Virus record (IMG/VR): IMGVR_UViG_3300026488_000013
Span: 1-64,000 of that record
Origin: a virus
Length of the DNA stretch: 64,000 bases
Strand: one strand, 5' to 3'
Each line of letters starts with the position of its first letter. Position 1 is the first letter of the stretch. Below the pieces are notes generated by a model. That model did no database searches and was not told where the DNA came from. It worked only from the letters and a program-made list of their open reading frames with translations. A program made the position numbers and the translations under genes. Of the stretch, positions 7,432 through 15,987 are shown in pieces.

Positions 7432-9348
7432 ACCGTCGCACTGTTTTTTAACATAACCGTATGCATCTACATATGTTCCGGTAATTAAAGTTGTAATATC
7501 CCATCCAATATTTTTATTTGCTGGTTCAACATTTATTATTTTTTTATAACCGTCCCTATGTAAAACTTTTTTACCTATTATTTCTTCGGACGGTTTCAAC
7601 AATTGTTTATTTTCGTCAATCAAATATTCCTTAGTAGTGGATGATATGAACTCAGTCCCATCTTCCATAATTATTTTTACCGTATTAATATTAGAATGCT
7701 CGTGCCAGAAAACAACTTTATCATAAACAAATTCATTCTTTTCCCTGTCGTATGCTAATATTTCTACTGGTTCTAATAATTCAAGAATTCTTACATGAAC
7801 TCCGTCCACTCTAGTATAGTTTTCTATTTCTCTGTGATTTACATATTTAGGTAAATCTTTAATATGGCATTTAATAAATCTATCATTATTAACTTTAACT
7901 TCTATTAAATCCCAATTGCAGTCTGCGCCGAGTGTTCCAAAGATTATTTGTGGTAATGATGCAACATACACATCTTCCTTATCGATAACTGGTTTCATTC
8001 CTATTGTTGAGTTATCATTTTCAACAGGGTGCCTTAATACTAAGACATATTTTTCATATCCATCGTATACACCATCTATGATTTCTTGCTCTAATTCAAT
8101 TAATTTTTCTTTTATTTGTTGTGGTACAGTCTTAGGATTTTTAACAATGTTATTTGTTAATTCTCTAAATGCACGGTCGGAAAATTTATCGCCTATTTGT
8201 GATTTAACCCATGTATAGATGTCAGAATATTTAGGATTTTTTGTTATATGATGAACAACGAATGGTTCATATAATTTAATTAAAAACATCCAAGGAACTT
8301 TTACTTCATTTGGTTTTAAATTTTTATCATGGGTCAAAACAAGTCTAACTGTATGGTCTAATCGTTTGGACAATTTAGCACTTCTTAATAGTTTTCCCTT
8401 TTGTCCAAAACCCAATATTCCTACTAATTCCAATGCTAATTTTTGCAACACTGGATGTATTTTTGAATAATAACTTTTTATCGGGTCTTCAGATATATCA
8501 GTCTTATTATCAGTAGCGGCACCAGAATCTGGTTCCTCATCTGATAAAAGGTTATTTAAATTCGATAAAACATTTTGAATATCTTCTGAATTGTTGTCAG
8601 ATTTATTATTTGTATTAATATCATTACCGGATTTGATAGTATGCTCTGGTTTGTTTTTATAATATAACTCCCTAATATTTTTATATTTATTTGAAATCCG
8701 TATAATTTCTTGGTATAACTGCGATATAGGGTTTTCTCTTAAAACTTTACCATCTTTAATAAATACATCTCTAAATGCGGCGGGCATTACCAAAAGTTTG
8801 TCTGTGAACAATGTATCTACTAATTCGATAAGAGTTTTTAAAATATCACCATTACCTTTGACAGTATTTACATAATTTTCCATTATCATAAATTCGTTAG
8901 TGTTTTTTTCATCCTTCAAGAAATGATAAAAATCCAGAGGGTATCTAAATTCCTTTATCGATTTTAGATTTTTCTCTTCATGAAACGGTTCTGTATAAAA
9001 TGAACCGTCTTCCATTAAATAAAACGGTTCCGATTGGAGAAATTTTTGATAAACAGATTTACCCAAAATAGAAGAAATTAATCCACCAGATACAAAATCA
9101 AATGTATATGGGTTTAAAACTGGTAAAGGTAGCTCAATATATGCAAATGTCTTTTTACGGCGGGATGAACCAATAGGTCCAAATATCTGCTCAGAATACA
9201 CTCCCTCGGGGTCTAATATTTTTTTACCACCTACTTTAATAACTGTTTTATCGGAGGTTATTTTTTTTAACTTATAACGTTTAATAAATTCGTTGTAATT
9301 TATGGGTTTTAGGTAAATTTGATTATTATTAATTTTTCCCTGTTCCAT
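7432..9348 (-). CDS. RNA polymerase beta' subunit, N-terminal part (set 1): exon 1, with in-frame intein
   Basis: 639 codons to the 5' splice site; the spliced precursor with 5889-6074 is 700 residues, and 540 after intein removal. Beta'-like blocks run in order. They are LDPEGVYSEQIFGP near residue 45, MPAAFRDVFIKDGKVLRENPISQLYQEI near 195 (compare PPELRPLVPLDGG..DLNDLYRR), and KLLRSAKLSKRLDHTVRLVLTHD near 340 (compare GKRVDYSGRSVI). LYEPFVVHHI follows, then LPQIIFGTLGAD ending at residue 476. The intein (residues 477-636) follows, then CDG, then the intron. Removal of both gives GADCDGDQINIY, the metal-binding DxDGD active site. There is no N-terminal zinc finger, unlike the second beta' N gene at 37465-39411. 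Read-through past 7432 would end in 33 intron-encoded residues. Together with 3214-4422 it makes a full beta'. Confidence 0.75.
7441..7920 (-). other. Mini-intein (160 residues) inside the beta' catalytic motif
   Basis: It begins at Cys477 (CNWDLIEVKVNND, an intein block A-like start) and continues with EILAYDREKNEFVYDKVVFW. A block B-like TVKIIMEDGTEFISSTTKEYLI follows, then a C-terminal WDITTLITGTYVDAYGYVKKQ, with Cys as the following extein residue. The length fits a mini-intein without an endonuclease domain. Excision joins GAD to CDG and restores the active site. Odd points: the C-terminal residue is Gln instead of Asn, the residue before it is Lys rather than His, and the block B TxxH histidine is replaced (TTKEY). 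Splicing efficiency is therefore uncertain. Confidence 0.65.
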
Positions 9349-9601
9349 TCCTTCTTAATTTTTTTCTTAAAAAATAAGAAAAAATTTAATATTTAAAAAA
9401 TCTTCTACAGAAATAGAAAAATATGGTGGAATTGAATTTTAAAAATAAGATTCACTTGCTAATTTCAAGAAACATAATTAACATTAAAATTTTCAATATC
9501 GTTGGTATATTAGAAAGGAGGGGAAAACGGAAACAGAAATGGATTTTTGCTGTTTACACAATTAAAAAATCACAAACGTCAATTTAGCTCCTTTTTATTT
9601 T

Positions 9602-9921
9602 TTTATAGAAAATCTGCGGGTAAAACCCTGTATCTATGGTGCAGGGATACAGCCCGACCGCCGTTAGGCGGTCGACAAATTTGAAATTTTGCATATAATT
9701 AAATTTTTAACATACCCGCCGATAGCGGGCACAAATAACAAAAATAAGCCCGCTATACCACCAACCTAAGGCGGGTATGTAGGCTAGAAGTAGCTCCACT
9801 ACCTACCTTCGGATAGGTAGGCAGGAGTAGGGGGAGCGTGAACCTCCCCGTGGTGGTAAGGCACCCCGTAGAGGGTGCAAACCCACCCGAAGCCTCGCAT
9901 CTATGATGCGGGGTAGTTCAC
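9602..9921 (+). mobile_element. Structured RNA transposable element (HEARO/omega-RNA-like), copy 1
   Basis: A 320-base GC-rich element nearly colinear with 18227-18550. Several stems differ between the copies but keep pairing. Examples are CGACCGCC/GGCGGTCG versus CCACCG/CGGTGG, CTACCTA/TAGGTAG versus CTATCCC/GGGATAG, GGGGAG/CTCCCC versus GGGCGG/CCGCCC, and GCACCC/GGGTGC versus GCACCG/CGGTGC. The right end is a GCCTCGCATC/GATGCGGGG hairpin ending GTAGTTCAC. No protein is encoded. The layout recalls the structured RNAs of IscB or IS200/IS605 elements (HEARO). Its last bases supply the TGA stop codon of the convergent gene at 9918-10574. Confidence 0.6.
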
Positions 9922-10574
9922 TGTATGCCAACCAAATGTTTTAAAAATTCTATTACTTTTTCAAAGTCATTAGACCTATAAATTTCTTTTTTATCCTCAT
10001 TACCGGTATCATTTTTATCTGTTTGATTATCTATTATTCCTTCTTCTACTAACACAATTTCAATTGACTCTGTTTCATTACCATTTTCATTCAAAATTGC
10101 TTCATCGATATGAATAGGAACTTTTTCATCGCAATGCCACTTCTTGTATAATTCTTTTGCTTTCTCTGCAACTTTCTTATATTCTGGGTGTTTAAACATC
10201 CATTCGTTTGCTCTGTAATACGCCGCAACTACTAAGCCGCAATGTGGTTCGCATTTAACAACATTTCCCCTTTCATCTATAATAGGTGCCATTACAGGGA
10301 ATTTGGGATAAGGTTCTGCATCTGGAAGTAAAAATGCTTCTTTTCCACATGTCTGTAACATTTGTCGTCTCACAGATTTTCGCATTATCAACATTTTAAT
10401 TTCAGGTTCAACTAATCTTCTGGGTCTGGCGCCTTCTACAGTGGTTCGCCATTCTTTAATTATTTTCCCAACTACTTCTTTTCTGTATTCATCATTGTTT
10501 ATAAATTTATCTAAATTTACTTCTATAAATATTTCCTTCTTCGCCTTCCCACCATTACTGGTAATTTGTGACAT
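9918..10574 (-). CDS. Hypothetical protein, 218 aa, 3' end set by element insertion
   Basis: The ATG at 10574 has a good GGAGGT site. I do not recognise the family. Residues about 80-150 hold the best-conserved-looking part: LLPDAEPYPKFPVMAPIIDERGNVVKCEPHCGLVVAAYYRAN, then KWHCDEKVPIHIDE. It has one C-x2-HC cluster and a further HC, a possible metal site. The last 60 residues are acidic and low complexity (NDTGNEDKKE), ending in an amphipathic helix. The stop codon lies inside the terminus of the structured element at 9602-9921, so the original C-terminus may have been replaced. The structured repeat at 10628-10806 lies directly upstream. Confidence 0.65.
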   Translation of the reverse strand: MSQITSNGGKAKKEIFIEVNLDKFINNDEYRKEVVGKIIKEWRTTVEGARPRRLVEPEIKMLIMRKSVRRQMLQTCGKEAFLLPDAEPYPKFPVMAPIIDERGNVVKCEPHCGLVVAAYYRANEWMFKHPEYKKVAEKAKELYKKWHCDEKVPIHIDEAILNENGNETESIEIVLVEEGIIDNQTDKNDTGNEDKKEIYRSNDFEKVIEFLKHLVGIQ

Positions 10575-10627
10575 TATTAGACCTCCACTTAAACAGTTTT
10601 TAATTTTAAAAATTGTTTTCGATTAAA

Positions 10628-10806
10628 GCCAACTACCCCTCACTTCAGCAAGGGGCTTCCCGCTTCATCGTGGGCTAAGCCCACTCCACAGGCGTTACTT
10701 CCCTGCAGTCCACGGGTAGGACAGACTTTAAGGGGTCTGCTAGCCCTTTTAAAAAAACTTAAGCTCTGTGGGTTGCAGGGGATGCTTTCCCTGCAGTTAT
10801 TCCTCC
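10628..10806 (-). repeat. IS605-like structured repeat, copy 2
   Basis: Homologue of 155-310 in the same orientation, but about 25 bases longer in the middle (CTCCACAGGCGTTACTTCCC). On the minus strand it ends in the hairpin GAAGCGGGAAGCCCC...GGGGTAGTTGGC, an IS200/IS605-style end. It separates two minus-strand genes and contains no reading frame. Both copies keep the GACTTTAAGGGGTCTGC and CTTAAGCTCTGTGGGTTGCAGGG blocks, so these are under constraint or recently copied. Confidence 0.6.
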
Positions 10807-10827
10807 TGGATAGTTTAATCTTATAAA

Positions 10828-11682
10828 TTAAAAAATATTAATGTTGTTTAACAATTCTCTTAAATTAGTATGAATATCCGATAAAATATCATCTGTTCTT
10901 TTCGTGTTAATCTTCAATTCCTCATCATGGGTTAATAAATTAATCTGATATTTATCCGAAATATCAGATTTAACTATTTCAAATGTAAAGGGATATATAA
11001 ATTGATATTCATCGCCTTGGATAAATATAACCTTTCCCGTCCCGCTTAATTTATTAGTATTATCTATATTCATCTCCATCTCTATATTTTGACCATTATA
11101 TTTAAGTACTAATATATTATTGCTATCAACATTTATCATAAAATCCCGATTCTTCATTGACTCCAACGCTTTCCTGATAAATCTAGAAATTGAAGATAAG
11201 ATGATATATTCCAAATCAATAACTATATGATGCTTTTTATCTTTATTCTTTACACTTATAACCATAAAATTTCCATCTCCATCTGAAGCAACAACCTTAC
11301 CGTGTCTACATAAATTGGTCAACTTACTTTTATAATTGGAAATAAGTTGCTCAACAATTTCATTCACAACGGATGCATCTTCTATATCGCCGCACGAATA
11401 ATCTAATTCCTTAATTGTTTGGTTGCTTATCTTTTTATTCCTACTACAGTCCCATATAAATGCATCATTAAGTTTTAATTTTCCATTAATACATTCTAAT
11501 TCTATATACCCCAATGAATTCGAAATATTTCTTTTAAATAAAATCAAAACTGTTTTATCATCTTTTATTACATTAATATCGTTAATAAATATCTCACTCC
11601 AATTATTACATAATTTTTCAGCAAATCCCTTAATCATAGATTTAAATGCATCAATTACTTGAAGTTGTTTCATAAAACTCAT
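10828..11682 (-). CDS. Hypothetical protein, 284 aa
   Basis: The ATG at 11682 (MSFMKQL) follows AAGGAG. The family is not recognised. Predicted content is mixed alpha/beta: an N-terminal helical segment (residues 1-25), beta-rich stretches (INVIKDDKTVLILFKRN; GNFMVISVKNKDKKHHIVIDLEY), a helical pair near 160-180 (IILSSISRFIRKALESM), and a beta-rich C-terminal half. It has no membrane segment and no recognisable catalytic motif. It lies between two GC-rich structured inserts (10628-10806 and 11706-11775). A secreted or virion role cannot be excluded. Confidence 0.65.
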   Translation of the reverse strand: MSFMKQLQVIDAFKSMIKGFAEKLCNNWSEIFINDINVIKDDKTVLILFKRNISNSLGYIELECINGKLKLNDAFIWDCSRNKKISNQTIKELDYSCGDIEDASVVNEIVEQLISNYKSKLTNLCRHGKVVASDGDGNFMVISVKNKDKKHHIVIDLEYIILSSISRFIRKALESMKNRDFMINVDSNNILVLKYNGQNIEMEMNIDNTNKLSGTGKVIFIQGDEYQFIYPFTFEIVKSDISDKYQINLLTHDEELKINTKRTDDILSDIHTNLRELLNNINIF

Positions 11683-11705
11683 TTTCTCACCACTCCTTTT
11701 CGTAA

Positions 11706-11775
11706 GTTTAGGCCGTCCGGGCGGCCCTACCGCCCGTAAGGTGGGTGGGCCCCTCTTTTAAGAGGGGAAATTAGC
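11706..11775. repeat. GC-rich multi-hairpin insert of unknown type
   Basis: Three adjacent inverted repeats in about 70 bases: TAGGCCGTCC/GGGCGGCCCTA, then ACCGCCCGT...GGTGGGTGG, then CCCCTCTTTTAAGAGGGG. Composition is unlike the flanking AT-rich genes. It separates the genes 10828-11682 and 11789-12490 (both minus). It may be another IS-derived remnant or an intergenic RNA element, and it could also act as a terminator for the upstream operon. Confidence 0.4.
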
Positions 11776-11788
11776 CTGCAATATTAAA

Positions 11789-12490
11789 CTAGAAAAATAA
11801 CGGATTTGAAATAGTTGTTTGGCGGGACAATTCACTAATTATCTGCTGTTTTAATTGTTGTCCTTGTTGTATTAACAACTCTGCATTCGTCTGTATTTGG
11901 CCTATTGGTGTAGATAGTTGTTGGAATTTGGAACGGATATTTCCCAATAAAATTAAAATATCCGCATAACAGAAAGGTTTGAACCATCTGTAATATACTT
12001 CCGTTGGGATTGTTTGGGGAGATGTATGAGTTACTTTTAATTCTAAAAGAGCTGGCAAATATTTTTCTACTTCGGAAGAACTTATATTAAAAACTACCCT
12101 GTTAGAAGAGTTTTTATCTAATATTGGATATATTGGTGGATTTGTATTGGAGGTATCATTAAACCAAACGGAAATGACCGTCCCTATCGAGGAATCAAAT
12201 AGAGATGAACTATAATTGTCTGAGCTCGTATTAATCCTATGATACCACTCATATATATCTATTATCTCGAAATTCTCATCCTCAGGTATAGGAATTTCAT
12301 ATATGCCTAATTTATTATCCACAACGCAAGACCTATCTAAAATAACCCTATACCTGCGAGGAGCCCATATCGAAAATTCCTTTATTGTATGATTTTGTAG
12401 GTGTGTTAACATTTCAGCATCAGATAATTCTATTTCCTGATTAGTAAAATAGCTCTTAATGTAATTCAATATATCATTCCACGACTTCAT
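11789..12490 (-). CDS. Probable virion or neck-type structural protein, 233 aa
   Basis: The N-terminal segment (MKSWNDILNYIKSYF, then IELSDAEMLTHLQNHTIKEFSIWAPRRYRVI) resembles a family of phage neck or tail-completion proteins that start with a short helical region and a conserved YxP/WAP motif. I hold this only loosely. The middle is beta-rich, with low-complexity Ser/Asn (SSDNYSSSLFDSS). Residues about 165-215 hold YYRWFKPFCYADILILLGNIRSKF and a Gln-rich coiled region (LIQQGQQLKQQI). The gene overlaps the stop of the upstream exonuclease gene by one base (TAATG), so the two are translationally coupled. It could instead be a non-virion protein. Confidence 0.45.
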   Translation of the reverse strand: MKSWNDILNYIKSYFTNQEIELSDAEMLTHLQNHTIKEFSIWAPRRYRVILDRSCVVDNKLGIYEIPIPEDENFEIIDIYEWYHRINTSSDNYSSSLFDSSIGTVISVWFNDTSNTNPPIYPILDKNSSNRVVFNISSSEVEKYLPALLELKVTHTSPQTIPTEVYYRWFKPFCYADILILLGNIRSKFQQLSTPIGQIQTNAELLIQQGQQLKQQIISELSRQTTISNPLFF

Positions 12491-13476
12491 TATATCAGTT
12501 TTTCGATTTTATTCTTTAAATAAGAATTAACCCTTCTATTCGAAATTATCGTTTCGAAATCTACCAATTTAAAATTTTTTAAAATTAATTCTTTATATTT
12601 TTTTATTTCATCGATTTTTGAAAATATAATATTCCAATCCGGCTCTTTTAGTTCATTATCAGTCAAATTTTTCATTAATAAATTATAAAATGTTTTATAT
12701 CCAATTCTGGGAACAGATGGTATATTGTCAGACTTATCACCGCCCACAGATAAAAAATAACTTATCCAGTTAGAAACTAAATTTATTCTTTCATTTTTCC
12801 GCTTTTTCTTAATTAATTCATCTATTGCATTTTCGTTGTTAATTATTTTAGTTACGAATTTTCCGTTTTCTCTCTTATTAATAATTTGAATGATATTGTG
12901 CGGTGAAATTTTCATATTCTGGAACAAATCTTTGTCCGTAGATAAAATAATATTTAAATTCTCCGTGTCCAATAAATTTAAAAAGTTATTTTTTAAAAAA
13001 TAATACGGAATTATATCTGCTTCCTCATATTCTAAATAAACCGAAATAATATCATCGAATTTATTTAATTCTAATAATTTTTCAAAGGTATAATTTTTTA
13101 AATACTGAATTCCGTGTTTTAAATCTATTGAAAAATATTTATTTTTGGTTATTATGCCATATTCGTTTCTGTTTGATTTATATTCTGGATAAATTTCTAA
13201 ATGATACGAATAAACTCCTTTATCGTAAAAAAGAATAAATAACGGGTCATATTTTTTAAATTTGTTTTTTAACCATTCAATACAATTTATTATTTCATCG
13301 AACCATACATTTTTATAATTTAACAAAAAGGAATTGGAAATTATCTTGGAGGAGTATATGCCACGGCTAATGGAAGAAATATCCAAGAAAAAAGTTATAG
13401 TTTTAAACCTATTATTTTTTATTAATTCGAAAATAGGATTTAAATAAAAATAATACCGGACTATCTCATTTCTCAT
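12490..13476 (-). CDS. 5'-3' exonuclease / flap endonuclease (RNase H-like, FEN family)
   Basis: The protein shows the acidic and helix-hairpin-helix signatures of FEN/T4 Rnh nucleases in order. They are TFFLDISSISR (first Asp, about residue 31), EEADIIPYYF (about 150, the ExAD motif), LSTDKDLFQNM (about 180, TxDxD), and SVGGDKSDNIPSVPRIG (about 250, GDxSDNIPGVxGIG). These bind two metal ions and the DNA. Expected role is removal of RNA primers or 5' flaps during phage replication. The N-terminal 25 residues before the first Asp are longer than usual. The gene overlaps the HD gene upstream by 11 bases and the gene downstream by 1 base, so the three are one translational unit. Confidence 0.85.
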   Translation of the reverse strand: MRNEIVRYYFYLNPIFELIKNNRFKTITFFLDISSISRGIYSSKIISNSFLLNYKNVWFDEIINCIEWLKNKFKKYDPLFILFYDKGVYSYHLEIYPEYKSNRNEYGIITKNKYFSIDLKHGIQYLKNYTFEKLLELNKFDDIISVYLEYEEADIIPYYFLKNNFLNLLDTENLNIILSTDKDLFQNMKISPHNIIQIINKRENGKFVTKIINNENAIDELIKKKRKNERINLVSNWISYFLSVGGDKSDNIPSVPRIGYKTFYNLLMKNLTDNELKEPDWNIIFSKIDEIKKYKELILKNFKLVDFETIISNRRVNSYLKNKIEKLI

Positions 13477-14083
13477 CTTTTTTACTAGAATTATCTATAA
13501 TCCAATCTTTGGCTATTGAGGCAAAATCCGCCGCTAGGAGCAATAAAACCCAAGGAAAATATTTAGTTTCAAATAATTCTCCGCCACGTTGAATAAATGC
13601 ATCCTTATCGAAAGGTTTCAATTTTTCTTCAAAATTAATATGATGCCACCTAATTCCCAACTTAATTATCTGGTATATATCAGAATTTAGAAAATTCTTA
13701 AATTCATCTTTATCTTTATACTCTTTTTCAAATTCCGGTATAAATTCCTTTTCAAAATATTCGAGAGACCATTTTGCGTGGTCGTGTTGGTCTTTGCCAA
13801 AAAGTTTTCCATAATCATGAGCCAAACCTATTACTTTGAACAACCTGTAGAGATTTATATCTTTTATACCCAAAGTATTAAAAGCAATATCTGAAACTTC
13901 TAACGAATGTTCTAACAACCCGAATTTATTGGTATGATGTTGCCACAATCCTTCTACCTGTGCCGGACGCAGGTTTTCTTTATGTCTACGAAATAATTTC
14001 TCATACATCGCTTTTAAAATATTGCTATATCTATCCAACTCGCTTTTTATATCGTCGTAAGTTAAATATTTTTTGTTCTTCAT
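13466..14083 (-). CDS. HD-domain phosphohydrolase, 205 aa
   Basis: The ATG at 14083 follows AAAGGAG. The HD signature is complete. GLLEHSLEVSDIAF (about residues 54-67) supplies the first His, GLAHDYGKLF (about 87-96) supplies the HD pair and a Lys, then come KLGIRWHH (about 145) and LLLAADFASIAKDW (about 185), with a late Asp. HD proteins hydrolyse phosphate esters, commonly nucleotides, cyclic nucleotides or nucleic acids with metal ions. The spacing resembles the HD domains of TraI-type relaxases and Cas3''-like proteins more than that of dNTPases. The substrate cannot be told from sequence. It overlaps the exonuclease gene and so probably acts in replication or in nucleotide or signal breakdown. 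Confidence 0.8.
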   Translation of the reverse strand: MKNKKYLTYDDIKSELDRYSNILKAMYEKLFRRHKENLRPAQVEGLWQHHTNKFGLLEHSLEVSDIAFNTLGIKDINLYRLFKVIGLAHDYGKLFGKDQHDHAKWSLEYFEKEFIPEFEKEYKDKDEFKNFLNSDIYQIIKLGIRWHHINFEEKLKPFDKDAFIQRGGELFETKYFPWVLLLLAADFASIAKDWIIDNSSKKDEK

Positions 14084-14189
14084 TCTTAAACTCCTTTCTA
14101 ATTAACGTTAAGCATAAGAAAAAAAATAAAGAAAAACATTTGAAACAGAAAATTGTATAAAATAGGTTTATTTATCTTATTTACTCTCC

Positions 14190-14924
14190 CTATTCTAACT
14201 CTAACTCGTCATTATCGTCACTGTCTTCATCTATTTCAAATTCGTCATCATCGATTATATCGCTATCCTTGTTGATATTTCTATTTTTGAGCGGCTTATG
14301 ACGCAAATTCTCTTCTAGTTCTTCATCTTCATCAATATCTGGTATCATATCTTCCGACTTCTTAGTATTTTTTATTTTTGTTATTTTTACACTATCATTA
14401 TCGATTTTCTTTTCTTTCTCTTTCCTAGGTCTGCCTCTTCTCCTTTTAGGTTTTTCTTCTATAGTCTCTGTATTGTTTTCAACTTCTATATCAGCCTTTC
14501 TATCTTTTTTATCGGATTTCCGTGCCGTTTTACTATCGACACATTCATCTCCAAATACACATAACATCCTTTCTATATCATCTTCCTCAGCTATTCCTTC
14601 GCCCTCTACATATATTTTTTTTAATTCTTCTATAATCTCTCTTATTATTTCTCTTTGATGTTTTATTAGCTCCTCAAATAATTCTTTATCCTCAGGATTA
14701 TTTTTCCTTATAACAACAGGTATCACTATATATTTGTCCTTATGATATTTTTCTAAATTTTCCAGGAATCCACAATCTTTTTTTATATTGTATGTTCCAA
14801 ATACATGCTTAAGTATTTCTTCCCTTTCGTTATCCAATTCAAATTCGGATATAAATTTTAGAATGTTTTTTATAAATGCCTTAACAACCTTTTCACAAGT
14901 TGTCTCAATTTTTTTTCTAGCCAT
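14190..14924 (-). CDS. AT-hook protein with acidic tail, 244 aa
   Basis: Helical N-terminal domain (residues 1-120) without recognised fold. Then comes a basic AT-hook (KPKRRRGRPRKEKEKK, about 158-173, core GRP flanked by Arg/Lys), which binds the minor groove of AT-rich DNA. The very acidic C-terminus (DEDEELEEN, DDDEFEIDEDSDDNDELELE) is typical of proteins that interact with histone-like or polymerase partners. It starts a divergent block and faces the 1-kb repeat-bearing non-coding region at 14925-15987. A TATGGATAAT motif lies 8 bases before the ATG. A role in binding that region (origin or promoter) is an inference. Confidence 0.65.
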   Translation of the reverse strand: MARKKIETTCEKVVKAFIKNILKFISEFELDNEREEILKHVFGTYNIKKDCGFLENLEKYHKDKYIVIPVVIRKNNPEDKELFEELIKHQREIIREIIEELKKIYVEGEGIAEEDDIERMLCVFGDECVDSKTARKSDKKDRKADIEVENNTETIEEKPKRRRGRPRKEKEKKIDNDSVKITKIKNTKKSEDMIPDIDEDEELEENLRHKPLKNRNINKDSDIIDDDEFEIDEDSDDNDELELE

Positions 14925-14932
14925 ACTGATTG

Positions 14933-14942
14933 ATTATCCATA
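14933..14942 (-). promoter_or_regulatory. Putative phage promoter motif TATGGATAAT
   Basis: Perfect match, 8 bases upstream of the ATG at 14924. Confidence 0.5.
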
Positions 14943-15969
14943 AATATTTTTAAATTAAAAAATTAATACTCTGGTTTTCATAACTTCTCTATTTATTTTT
15001 TTCAAATAATTTATTTTACAATTGAAAAAATAATTTTGATTATCTTATAATTTCGATTTTAAAAAATAAAGTAAAAGAAATATTAATTTTTTTTGTTTAA
15101 AATATTTTTAACTTAATTTTTTTAAACTTTTTAAATCGATTTTTTATTTTAAATTTTGAAAAATAAAAACTCTTTATTTTTCAAGAAAAATAGAAAATAT
15201 ATTTTTCCACATAATTCTTAAATAAATGTTCTTTCAGAAATTAATTTATTCCACAAATATGTATCTTATATAATAGGTATCTCTTTTATTTATATCTTTA
15301 TCTGATGGATGTATAATTCCATTTGTTTTAGATATTAAATGTAGCTTGTTATTAATTTTTTTTCAAATAAATTTTCTTGAAAAGTAATATTTCTCTCTCT
15401 CTTAAAAAACTTTTATTCCAGTTGAATATATTGCTTCATATAATTATTTACAAAACTTTCTAAGTTAAAAGTAATAAATGTTATTCTTATACAAAGTACT
15501 CTCTTTTATAGTAGTTATATCCGATGGAAGTATATAATTAGTTGTGTGAAAACAAAATACTGTTTTATATAATATTTGCTTGTGATTTTGTAGATAATTA
15601 TTAAGTTATTTTAAATTTTTATTCACGTGCTATCTAATAATGATTTTAAATTATGGTTTTAAAAATAAATTATTTTTTTATTAAAAAAATTTCTGTATAG
15701 CCTTTCAAAAGACATTTAAATTTATTTTTTTAAATATTGTATCAATTGAAAAAATGGTCCTTTTTTATTGTTTAAAAAACTTTTAATTTTTGTTAAATCC
15801 GTAATATGAAACTTTTAGCTGTTAAACAGATTTAATAAAGTATAATACATTCTCCTATGTATAGTATTTTTCTTTTTATAAAGATTATATCCGATGGAAG
15901 TATATTAATGTTTTAGAGTATATACAATAGTATTTGTGTGATAAAAACGATTTACATGTGTAATGCTAA
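14943..15969. repeat. Non-coding divergent region with three related repeat units
   Basis: No credible reading frame in about 1 kb of extremely AT-rich DNA between divergent genes. Three units share a core that reads TTATATCYGATGGAWGTATA: 15208-15340, 15481-15545 and 15860-15915. The first unit is a near copy (about 130 bases, including CACATAATTCTTAAATAAAT and the terminal AATTCCATTTGTTT) of 47752-47878, 32 kb away. Conservation in non-coding DNA points to a replication origin, a packaging or partition site, a binding site, or a small RNA family. Confidence 0.55.
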
Positions 15970-15979
15970 TATGGATAAT
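15970..15979 (+). promoter_or_regulatory. Putative phage promoter motif TATGGATAAT
   Basis: Perfect match, 8 bases before the ATG at 15988 with no ribosome binding site between. Confidence 0.5.
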
Positions 15980-15987
15980 AGATTTGT

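Noticed and set aside
9602-9921. tRNA or tmRNA explanation for the GC-rich hairpins
   Set aside because: No acceptor-stem/anticodon/T-loop arrangement or CCA-type end could be traced; two copies with IS605-like ends fit a mobile element better.
14943-15969. CRISPR array in the repeat-bearing gap
   Set aside because: The units are long, diverged and irregularly spaced, with no short identical repeats separated by uniform spacers.
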